Below, piece by piece: positions 55,125 through 63,500 of a DNA stretch of 64,000 bases. Under the pieces are notes generated by a model, which saw only the letters and a list, made by a program, of their open reading frames with translations, was not told the DNA's origin and did no database searches. The DNA is from Aulosira sp. FACHB-615 (lineage in GTDB: Bacteria > Cyanobacteriota > Cyanobacteriia > Cyanobacteriales > Nostocaceae), in NCBI RefSeq assembly GCF_014698045.1, contig NZ_JACJSE010000026.1, forward strand, positions 1 through 64,000. The letters run 5' to 3'. The position numbers and the translations under genes were made by a program. Numbering within the stretch: the stretch's first letter is position 1; every line of letters starts with the position of its first letter.

Positions 55125-55999
55125 TTAAAAGAAAGAAAAAAGGAAGAACTGGAATGACTGATGCAACAGAAGCAATCAACACCAATACTGAAAACACTCA
55201 AAATACTACTGAAACCTATTCTCGGAGACTAATTATCACAACTGGAGACAAAGGTGGAGTTGGCAAATCTACGTTCACGCGAGGTTTACTGCAAACCTAT
55301 TTAGATGTAGGCAAATCTTTCGTGGGATTTGATGCAGATATTTCTAATTCGCAACTGTCCAGATACTATGGAAAACATTGCACAATAGAAAAACTGGATA
55401 TATTTAAAGAGGGGGGTATAGACGCTTTCTTTATTCAAATAAACAAAATGATTAATGAAAAAAAACCTGAAGATGGAACTAAGCAGGAAGAAGAATTGTT
55501 TCTATTGGAATTACCACCACAATCAGGAAAAATATTCCAGAATTTTGTTGAAGATATGACTTTTTTGGAAACAGCCTTGTTGGATTATAAAATTCGTGTA
55601 ACGATAGTGGTAGTACTATCTAGGATAATTGATTCCATTAATCAATTTGTACATCTGCATAGTTTTTGTAGAGACATGGCGGATTATGTAATAGTAAAAA
55701 ATTTATATTTTGGAGAAGAAAAGGAGTTCACTTTATACGATGGCTCCGAAAAAGTAAAAGCCATTAAACAAAGTATTTCTAACACTAAAACTCCGTTAAT
55801 TGAAATTTGTATGCCTAAGTTAATAGCACATGCCTATGAATATTTAGATGCAAAAAACATGACTTTTAAGGCAGGAATGGAACAAATGGAAAATCCGGCT
55901 GTAAAAGGAAGAGTTAAGGGGTGGCTAAGAAACTTTAAACAAGAAATTGAACCAGCGAAAGGAATTTTGGGTTTGGATGGTTTGAAAATTGACTCCTAA
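55121..55999 (+). CDS. ParA/StbB-like P-loop ATPase 1
   Basis: 292 aa from the ATG that overlaps the previous stop. A second ATG at 55154 has a better ribosome-binding site (AAGGAAG), so the true start could be there. The deviant Walker A has the signature lysine: ITTGDKGGVGKSTFTRG (about 46-62). GFDADISNSQLSRYYG follows, as in plasmid and conjugation ATPases of the ParA/TraL-StbB type. The C-terminal half is helical with Lys-rich parts. Likely roles are plasmid partition, positioning or transfer. A paralogous ATPase follows immediately. Confidence 0.8.
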   Translation: MIKRKKKGRTGMTDATEAINTNTENTQNTTETYSRRLIITTGDKGGVGKSTFTRGLLQTYLDVGKSFVGFDADISNSQLSRYYGKHCTIEKLDIFKEGGIDAFFIQINKMINEKKPEDGTKQEEELFLLELPPQSGKIFQNFVEDMTFLETALLDYKIRVTIVVVLSRIIDSINQFVHLHSFCRDMADYVIVKNLYFGEEKEFTLYDGSEKVKAIKQSISNTKTPLIEICMPKLIAHAYEYLDAKNMTFKAGMEQMENPAVKGRVKGWLRNFKQEIEPAKGILGLDGLKIDS

Positions 56000-56696
56000 T
56001 AAAAGAATAATTATGACTGTAGGCGATTCGCGTGTGGGAAAGTCTACAGTTTCTAAACTGCTAATCGACCTACTTCTTCAACAAGAAAAAAAGGTCAAAG
56101 TTTACGATCATGATAACCGTCAAAGATTGAAAGCTTATGAAGAGGTGGCAATAATCGAAAAGCTTGATTTTTTTGAGGATGAAACAGACAAGTTTTTAAT
56201 GACTTTAAACAAAAGAGAATTTGATGTCCTTTTAATTGATATGCCCGGACAGTACATCAATAAAATCTGCCAGTACATCAATCAGGTGGAATTATTTAGT
56301 CTCTTGGCTGACTATAAGTGGAAATTGACCTTTCTCCAACCAATATCACATAGATTGGACTGTCTTGATTATTTGAAAACTCTGCTGGAGCTTGCTGCCT
56401 TTAATGCTAATTATGTAGTAGTCAAGAATCAGCATTTTGGTACTCGTTTTACAGAGTATCAGTCAATCCAGCATAAATTAGCACTAGTCGGTGGTGTTGA
56501 TGTTGAGCTAACTGGGTTGCATAGAGAAATGTATGAAGTCTTAGAAAGAAGGGGTAAACCTTATTCAATGGCCTCTAATGATATGTCTATTTATCTGATT
56601 TATCGGCAATATATTCACCAATGGATTAAAAAATTTTCCACCTCAATATTTAGCAAAAACATAGCGATTCAATATTTAGGCTTGGAGGCTAAATAA
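55989..56696 (+). CDS. P-loop ATPase 2, paralogue without the ParA signature lysine
   Basis: 235 aa. The start is TTG at 55989, overlapping the previous gene by 11 nt. The next ATG (56013) would cut into the first beta strand, KRIIMTVGDSRVGKSTVSKL, so TTG is favoured. The Walker A is GDSRVGKST: it keeps GKST but has Ser-Arg where ATPase 1 has Lys-Gly-Gly. KVYDHDNRQRL and VLLIDMPGQ follow as Walker A'/B-like motifs. It is clearly a relative of ATPase 1. A pair of unequal ParA-like proteins may work as a heterodimer (inference). Confidence 0.75.
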   Translation: MTPNKRIIMTVGDSRVGKSTVSKLLIDLLLQQEKKVKVYDHDNRQRLKAYEEVAIIEKLDFFEDETDKFLMTLNKREFDVLLIDMPGQYINKICQYINQVELFSLLADYKWKLTFLQPISHRLDCLDYLKTLLELAAFNANYVVVKNQHFGTRFTEYQSIQHKLALVGGVDVELTGLHREMYEVLERRGKPYSMASNDMSIYLIYRQYIHQWIKKFSTSIFSKNIAIQYLGLEAK

Positions 56697-57293
56697 ATGC
56701 AAGTAGGCGAAATATTACAGGGATATTCAGAAGCCGAGCAAAAACGCATATCTCAGATGTGCCAAGAGATGGGCATTTCAAGGGATGACCCCATGTTTCA
56801 GCTAATGGCAACATTGGGAAGATATGAGGAGACAATCATTGACCACCAAGCCCGAACCGAGGCAATGGTCGAAGCTTGGGCAACTCTCATAGACTCTAAG
56901 TTAGAGGACACAAGTAAAGCAGCCCAGTCAATGCACTATACCGTTATCTCCAGTGCGGTGCGCGATGTATTGAAAAATATGCAAAATCCCCTATCTTTGC
57001 CAGAAAATAATGGAAAGATAGGGGTTTGGTTGTGGGCAGTAATTGGCGGTGTATTGGCAGCCGGTGGCTTGCTTGGTTCTTTGACAACATGGAATGTTGT
57101 TTCAAACTTGAGTGGTAATCAAACAATAGTAGTATCTCAAAATGACTTAAAAGTATTGCAGTGGGCAAAAACGAAGGAGGGTCAACAGATGTATCAGACA
57201 TTGTTGCAGAATCAAGCAGCGATCGCCGCCTGCCAACAACGAAAAGAATTGCAAGGTTATTGTCTGATTCGGGTTAGAAGTAATCAAAAATAA
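56697..57293 (+). CDS. Single-pass membrane protein, last gene of the P-loop operon (DUF6753-like)
   Basis: 198 aa, starting directly at the end of ATPase 2 (no gap). The N-terminal 95 residues are helical and polar (ISQMCQEMGISRDDPMFQLMATLG). One membrane helix at about 109-126 (IGVWLWAVIGGVLAAGGLL) follows a short linker, and a helical tail has a Cys-x15-Cys pair. I believe it resembles the DUF6753 family seen on Nostoc plasmids, but cannot check. It would anchor the ATPases at the membrane. It converges with a NarL-type regulator 32 nt later. Confidence 0.65.
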   Translation: MQVGEILQGYSEAEQKRISQMCQEMGISRDDPMFQLMATLGRYEETIIDHQARTEAMVEAWATLIDSKLEDTSKAAQSMHYTVISSAVRDVLKNMQNPLSLPENNGKIGVWLWAVIGGVLAAGGLLGSLTTWNVVSNLSGNQTIVVSQNDLKVLQWAKTKEGQQMYQTLLQNQAAIAACQQRKELQGYCLIRVRSNQK

Positions 57294-57325
57294 AATCTTG
57301 GCTGTTTTAATTGCGAATTGTAGAA

Positions 57326-57988
57326 TCATCCAACCCTTAAATCTTCTGACTCTAAATAACCAAGTTCTTTACCTTTAATAATGGCTTGGGTTCGATCTCT
57401 TACGCCTAGCTTTGAAAATAAATTGCTGGCATGTGATTTTACCGTACTCACGGAGATATACAGTTTTTTTCCGATTTCATCATTAGAAAAGCCACGACCT
57501 ATTAACTTGAGAATTTCTAGTTCTGTTTTGGTTGGAGTCTCGCGCCATTTTTTTCCTTTAATCCTGTTGTTATTGTTCTGCCAATTTACTAAGAATCGTC
57601 TAGCGATTTCTGGGTCGATAAAAGGATTACCGTTATATGTACAGGTGATGGCTTGCTTGATTAATCCTACGTCTGTCTTTTTTAAAATATATGAGTCCGC
57701 CCCATTTTGAAGGGCAGCGTTAATTACATCTTGCCCAGAATAGTAAGTCAAAGCAATTATTTTACTTTGACTTGTTTGTTTAAGACTGTAAATGACATCT
57801 AACCCAGACATGTCAGGCAAGCCGATATCAACTAGAACTATATCTGGATGCAGATCGGCAACTACCTTTATCCCTTCATTTCCGTTAGAAGCTTCTCCGC
57901 AAATCTCTAGTCCTGGCTCCTGAGATAAAGCCGATTTGATTCCTAATCTAGTTAGGCTTTCGTCTTCAATAATTACTATTCTGATCAT
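57326..57988 (-). CDS. NarL/FixJ-family response regulator
   Basis: 220 aa. The receiver has Glu8/Asp9 (IIEDESL), phospho-acceptor Asp54 (IVLVDIGLPDMSG), the Thr/Tyr patch LTYYSG and Lys in ILKKTD. The LuxR-type HTH at about 150-212 has TKTELEILKLIGRGFSNDEI and STVKSHASNLFSKLGVRDR. It is complete and typical. It is transcribed divergently from a small soluble kinase 170 bp away, so the two probably form a pair. Confidence 0.93.
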   Translation of the reverse strand: MIRIVIIEDESLTRLGIKSALSQEPGLEICGEASNGNEGIKVVADLHPDIVLVDIGLPDMSGLDVIYSLKQTSQSKIIALTYYSGQDVINAALQNGADSYILKKTDVGLIKQAITCTYNGNPFIDPEIARRFLVNWQNNNNRIKGKKWRETPTKTELEILKLIGRGFSNDEIGKKLYISVSTVKSHASNLFSKLGVRDRTQAIIKGKELGYLESEDLRVG

Positions 57989-58158
57989 CTTAATGTCTTG
58001 ATTAAAATCTTTCTAGTATTTATAACATAAAGTTTTTATTAATATATATTCTTTTCCTGGATTAAAACAATTAAATCTAATCAACAGCGTCAGTTTAAAT
58101 AATTTGACTGGATTTGTTGTAAAATAATTTAAATATGTTTTGTCAAGGAGAAAATTTA

Positions 58159-58881
58159 ATGTCTAGCTTGACTGACAATGTAAATTTATCTGCTTTCGTC
58201 CACGATGTTCTTAATGGACTAGGTAGCACATCTTTGATTTTGAATCAACTGATCAATGGCGTACATGGGCTTTCTCAGGAAGAGGTAAAATCTTTGTTAT
58301 CAGCTGTTTTACAAACAAACAATAGAATTGTTAATTTAGTTGAAGCGCAAAAAGTCAACCCAACAAACTTTGTGAGTCGGATTGATATGTTATTTTTTTT
58401 ACAAAACTTATATTTAGAATTTTCTCCACTAGCCCAAGCACGATCTCTGGGACTGCATTATGTAACCATGCAAAAATACAAACACGGAACAACAGTAGTA
58501 GGAGATACTACAGGCTTAGAAAGAATGCTTTCTAATCTTTTGCAGAATGCAATTAATTATACTGAGTCTGGAGATATATTCTTGCGCCTTGCTAATCAAG
58601 ATAATAATTTAGTGATCGAGATTGAGGATACTGGTATTGGGATTGCTCCAGAAAATCTAGAGAATATGTTTCGCCCTCTGTGGAGATCGCTTGATAGTCA
58701 AGGGTCAGGCTTGGGGTTGTATGTTGTCAAGTCTGTAGCGATCGCCCATGATCTGAAGCTCACTGTTAGCTCAAAACCAGGTAGAGGGACGAAGTTTACA
58801 GTAGTATTTCCCTATAAAAAAGAGAGCCACTACGGACTCTCTTGTAACAGTGGGGGTTGGGAGAATGCGATATCTGCTTGA
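58159..58881 (+). CDS. Soluble histidine kinase
   Basis: 240 aa. The start at 58159 is preferred over the ATG at 58135 because AAGGAG lies 9 nt before it. The phosphorylatable His is His15 (FVHDVLNGLGS). An N-box (LSNLLQNAINYTESG), G1 (IEDTGIGIAPENL), F-box (MFRP) and G2 (GSGLGLYVVKSVA) complete a functional HATPase. There is no sensor or membrane segment, so its input must come from a partner protein. The last 17 bases overlap a small membrane-protein gene. Confidence 0.9.
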   Translation: MSSLTDNVNLSAFVHDVLNGLGSTSLILNQLINGVHGLSQEEVKSLLSAVLQTNNRIVNLVEAQKVNPTNFVSRIDMLFFLQNLYLEFSPLAQARSLGLHYVTMQKYKHGTTVVGDTTGLERMLSNLLQNAINYTESGDIFLRLANQDNNLVIEIEDTGIGIAPENLENMFRPLWRSLDSQGSGLGLYVVKSVAIAHDLKLTVSSKPGRGTKFTVVFPYKKESHYGLSCNSGGWENAISA

Positions 58882-59107
58882 GCCTAAGTTTCTGGATCGG
58901 ATCGAAGCTGCAATTGAATTTTTGATCATGATCGCTCTAATCATCGCCGCCATCATCAAATTTAATACAGACTTAGTGGAAGCTGCATTTTATGTGGCGA
59001 TGGCAGCGATCATAGCTCCCTTCTCAGGAGTAAACAAGGCAATAAGACGGTATTTAATGCTGGGGGGATTTTTTCTGGGATTATTCGCTGGTTATTTTAG
59101 TAGTTAG
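58865..59107 (+). CDS. Small two-helix membrane protein
   Basis: 80 aa from the ATG at 58865, which has GGGAG 6 nt upstream; a GTG at 58850 is less likely. Two hydrophobic helices (FLIMIALIIAAIIKF; LMLGGFFLGLFAGYF) are joined by a short loop containing AAFYVAMAAIIAPF, which may form a third. It is coupled to the kinase gene by overlap. It may be a membrane sensor or partner of the sensorless kinase (inference), or a holin-like protein. It overlaps a lipoprotein gene tail-to-tail by 4 bp. Confidence 0.65.
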   Translation: MRYLLEPKFLDRIEAAIEFLIMIALIIAAIIKFNTDLVEAAFYVAMAAIIAPFSGVNKAIRRYLMLGGFFLGLFAGYFSS

Positions 59108-59739
59108 CTAGGCTTTGTTTTCTTCCATTCGTCGTAAGAAGGACAGTCAATCCCAGGGAGCAATCCGTAGTCAGTGTAAGGTCTTAAAAGCGCAACATTG
59201 CCAGCTTGCTCTCGAATCTTGCTTTCCTTTTCTTCCTTGGAGAGTTTTTCGACTCTGATGTTGCTGGAGGTAACGGGGTTGTTTGGTTTAACAGAAAATT
59301 CTCGAACTAGATACAATTGCTCGTTTTTGGGTGTCCCTGATGTTAGACATCCTCTTGATTTAATAAACACACTAAAATCAATCCAACTCCGACTGTGAAG
59401 TATTGGATTGGGGACTTCCTCTACACGAACATCTCCCACAGTCCCCCACATATAAAGCGGCTCATTGTATCCTTCGAGGGTAGGATATCTCGCTTCATCG
59501 CATCCATTATTAATACTTCTTTTTAGATTAACCTTTCCATCCCCACAAACCTTCCAGAACACTCTGTATAAATCGGGAGTGCTATCGACAAGAGATTTGA
59601 TCTGTTTTTCTTCTTCGGCTTTTGCCGCCTCAAGTTGTTTCTGTCGGGCGGCTGCTGCTTTTTCTTCTGGTGACTGACATGCAGACAAGAACATCGTGGA
59701 AAGCATAATAGTTGTCATCAACAAATATTTTGTTCTCAT
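59104..59739 (-). CDS. Lipoprotein
   Basis: 211 aa from the ATG at 59739, supported by AAGAGG 6 nt upstream; the longer TTG start at 59760 is not needed. A signal peptide with lipobox LSAC (Cys21) is followed by a charged Ala/Lys/Glu coiled region (about 25-50). The mature domain has four Cys and WGTVGDVRVEEVP, with no known family. It is probably membrane-tethered and may associate with the two-component genes next to it or with plasmid transfer. Confidence 0.7.
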   Translation of the reverse strand: MRTKYLLMTTIMLSTMFLSACQSPEEKAAAARQKQLEAAKAEEEKQIKSLVDSTPDLYRVFWKVCGDGKVNLKRSINNGCDEARYPTLEGYNEPLYMWGTVGDVRVEEVPNPILHSRSWIDFSVFIKSRGCLTSGTPKNEQLYLVREFSVKPNNPVTSSNIRVEKLSKEEKESKIREQAGNVALLRPYTDYGLLPGIDCPSYDEWKKTKPS

Positions 59740-59803
59740 AGGAAACCTCTTAGCAATCAATTGTTAATTAAACCTAAAATTTTCAGAGTAATTTATCATG
59801 TTT

Positions 59804-60577
59804 TTAACCATCAAGTTCAATGTCTTTGTTGTGATCCTTGGCTGGAGAATGATTTCGTTGAACCTGCCGATCAAACGCAATGAGTCTATTTTTTTCTTCT
59901 AACGAAAGCTTATCTAGGGTAACGTTAAACTCATTGCCATCATCTTTGTGAGCAGAAAAGGCTAGTCCTTGTTTTCCTTGCTTCCTGATGATATTGATGC
60001 GCTGCATCCCTTCTTGAGCTAACAACTGTAGTCTGTATATGATCCCGTCATACACTCGTCCTTGTTCAGTGTCCTTACCTTTTGTAATGACGGTATTTAT
60101 GGCAGCAGAAATCAGCGATGTTTTAACTGTTTCTGTTTCTGCTGTTTGTATTTTAGGAGGCTCTTGAGGCTGTTGTTTCACCGTTGATTTGTATTGTTTT
60201 CGTCCTGCATTCAGAAATCTTTGGACATAACTTTGCTTTCTAATCTCAATTAATTTATCAACTCTGTTTGAGGTATTTGACTCTGCTACATTGGACTGTT
60301 GAGTTACACCAAACTTTTGAAGATAGTCTTGGTAATATTTGTTTTTAAGATTTTGTTTGTATGCTTCGGTCTGTTGGGATTTTTGAGTGAGAGTTGTCCT
60401 AAGTTCATCCTGTATTTGTAAGCGATCTCGCTGGTGTTGGGGTTCATTAACCAGTGATGGTGTTGGCGGATTACTTTCCATAATCAGCCCCAGTCTGTAA
60501 GCCATTATGTTATTAGAGAATCCACTGTCACGATTGACAGTACTGATGGTTTCAATAACTGTGGTTTTGTTTTCCAT
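59804..60577 (-). CDS. Plasmid-associated hypothetical protein
   Basis: 257 aa, polar and Gln/Lys-rich with predicted coiled helices (LKNKYYQDYLQKFGVTQQ; RLQIQDELRTTLTQKSQQ). The C-terminal part, about 165-240, is more globular (GIIYRLQLLAQEGMQRINII, FSAHKDDGNEFNVTLDKL). No motif identifies a function. It starts 2 nt after the stop of the large DUF3854 gene, so the two are co-transcribed. Confidence 0.7.
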   Translation of the reverse strand: MENKTTVIETISTVNRDSGFSNNIMAYRLGLIMESNPPTPSLVNEPQHQRDRLQIQDELRTTLTQKSQQTEAYKQNLKNKYYQDYLQKFGVTQQSNVAESNTSNRVDKLIEIRKQSYVQRFLNAGRKQYKSTVKQQPQEPPKIQTAETETVKTSLISAAINTVITKGKDTEQGRVYDGIIYRLQLLAQEGMQRINIIRKQGKQGLAFSAHKDDGNEFNVTLDKLSLEEKNRLIAFDRQVQRNHSPAKDHNKDIELDG

Positions 60578-60579
60578 TG

Positions 60580-63500
60580 CTATAATTCAACTTCATTAAA
60601 TTTAGTAGTATTCCTATGCTGTTGAGGCTTGATCACCTCAATTTTTGGACTATAAGTATTATTAATAGCTTTTTCTCGCTCACACCTCAAATCATCTAAA
60701 ATTTGACTGAATGGAGGGAGTGAGATATCAGATTTTTGATTACGATTAAGTTCAACTTCACGTTGAACCACAAGTTTTTGGTAGAGTTCTCGTTGCTCTC
60801 CAATAGTTAGTTTACCAGTTTCTTTTAGTTTTTGGCGCAACGGATAATTCCATTGATCTGCTACACCAGTCCATTTTTTATTAACTTCTAAATCTTGCCA
60901 ATGTTCAGCAAGTTCAGAATGAAGAGGTAATTGAGTATCACGAGTTTGGTCATGATTAGTTTGATTATCAAGGGGAGATTGTTGTCTTAAATCTTTGACT
61001 ATATAATTCAAAGGAGAAAGTACAATATTAGTTTTTTCTTGGGTGCGAATTTCAACTTGAGCTTGAGCTTGGATAACAAAATAAAGTTCACGTTGTTCAC
61101 TAATAGTCAGTCCTTGATTAGTTTGAATTTTGTCCCGAAATTCATTACTTGCTTGTTGAGCGACAGGATTCCACCGCTTACTATCCTCTAGTTCTTGCCA
61201 AGCTCTTTGAAGTTCAGGATGAAGCGGAAGAATAGTACCATCAGATTTTATAGTTTGACTTTGGGGTTTAGGCGCAGTTTGTCGTTTTATGGGTCGTTCT
61301 ATTGTTGTAGTAGATGTTTTTGAGCTTTGTGGTGTGTCTGCTGTAGTAGATGTTTTTGAATTAGCTGATCCCTCTGTAGTGTTAACTGTATTTTGGTTTT
61401 GTGGTTGTGCTGTTGCGGTTGCTGTATTTTTAGTAGGTTGTTGCGTCAAATCTTTGAGAATATCATCCCAAGGTGAAAGTGCGATATCAGTTTTTTTGTG
61501 GGTTAAAATTTCAGCTTGAGCTTGAGTATGAATAGCAAAATAAAGTTCGCGTTGTTCATTAATTGTCAGTCCTTGATTATTGTTAATATTGGCATGAGTT
61601 AGATTACCTGAATTTAAAAATGCAAAAGGAAGAATCGAGCGACCATTATAATCAACAGGGAGCCATCGGTCATTATGCTCTATCGCTTGCCAGATTTTTT
61701 TAAGCTCAGGATGAACAGGAAAAGTCTCACCGTTAGAGTTGTTAGCTTGAGGTGGTTGCTCAGTAGTTTCTAATCTATCAATATATTTAGCCAGTGTTGG
61801 GTGAACAGCCACCTCAGTATCACTCGTTACGTAAGGATTTACGGTAGTAGCTTTTTGGGGAATATCTAGTTTTTGTGCAAGTAACCTGAGCTTATTTAAA
61901 TCGAGTTCATTTATAGCGAGAGTTTTTACTTGATAAGTCATCCCTGATGGGGTTTTGTTTATATCAAAACTAGCAGCAACCCTTGTAGTGCCATTGTTGT
62001 CAGTTTTCAACAATTGCAGACGTGATGAATTATCTTGCTGACTTTTCTGATAAAGTATGCGATAGTTCCCTAAAGTTAAATCATCACGCTCAAATTTAGA
62101 GAGCGTTTGTGCGAGAACCTCAAAAACTTCTTTCTGCTTGAAACTTTCTAAAATTGCATGTGTACCTTTTGGTGAAAGAGAGCCAAGAGTGTTGGCAATT
62201 TTCCTGGGATCTTCATCAAGTGATGGAAAATTTTTACCAATACAATCAAATACTAATAAAAACTCTTGCCGTTCAACGCTCAACATATCTTGAGGTTTTT
62301 GGGTGACTCGGAGGGTTGGTTTTGCCGATTGATCTGCTTCAAAGGTCATCAATACTTTCTTGTCACTACGGCGAAAAATAGTATAATTATCTCCATTACT
62401 CTTAATAGCAAAAGCATCGGCTTGATAAATAGATATTTCTTGATCACCATCTTTACTTTCTTGCCTAACACCATAATTTTTAACTAAATGGAAAGCAGCC
62501 AAAGCTATTTCTCCATTTTCTCGTTCTTCTAGTCTCTTCCTGGGTTGAGTTTGTAGGTATTGGGTTACTCTCTGTTGCCTAGCCCAGCTTTTAGTTTGCT
62601 GGTTTTGAGAAGGCGAGAGTTGGTTTGAAACTTCTGGCGTTGGAGCCTGTTGCTTCTGTTGATGGTAATCAGCAACTATCTGATCAAAATCAGTATTAAA
62701 CTGGGGGGGCAAAAACGTTGGTAATCCAGGCATTACTGGCAGTGTAAAGTCTGGTTCTGACTCGGATTCTTGTGCAACTACTTTTTTTCGAGGAGTGTTA
62801 TCAAAAATTTCTTCTACTACTTCTTCCCCCTGGGGAGTAACATTAACAGTCCCATCGCCTTTTTGCTCATAAAGTCTGATTTCTTGGCCATTTTTCAAAA
62901 AAATAGTCAGGCGTAAATCTAGCTGTTGATTGTTTTTGTGCCAGTCCTCTAAGGGTTGAGCTTTTTGGGATAAATCTTCAAACGCTCTTGCTCCTTGTGC
63001 AACTATAAAATCATCAACACCTTTTTCTGTTCCTGGTAGTTGAATTACATTGACGTTTGCTCCAGTTGACTCTAAAAGTTGACCTGTGCGGTAAGTGGCG
63101 ATAGCAATATTGCGTTTGGTTTTGGATTTGGTTTCGTAATCAAAACAAATGTTGATGTGGCGCTCCTTAGTAGCAAAAACAGCTAATTCATCGTGTAACA
63201 CAGGCTGAATTTGATTACCTAACTCATCCTTGCTACGATACCCCGCATATATTCCAGGTAGTCCAATTGCTGCATAACCCTGACTTAACAGACTGGCGGC
63301 TTTTTTGGCTCCCTCTGTGATTGTAATTGGAACATTATGTTTCCAGACACAGTACCAAAATCCACTGACGCGATCTCTCTCAGATGGCTGTACTCCAACT
63401 TTGGAGTACACTTTGTTAGCAATATCATCTGGGACATCTAATAAGAAAATACTCAGTTCAGTTTTTGGGGGATGTTCATATTTAATAAATTTTCCTTCTA

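Noticed and set aside
58135..58158. Upstream ATG for the soluble kinase
   Set aside because: The ATG at 58159 has AAGGAG at proper distance; the upstream one has none.
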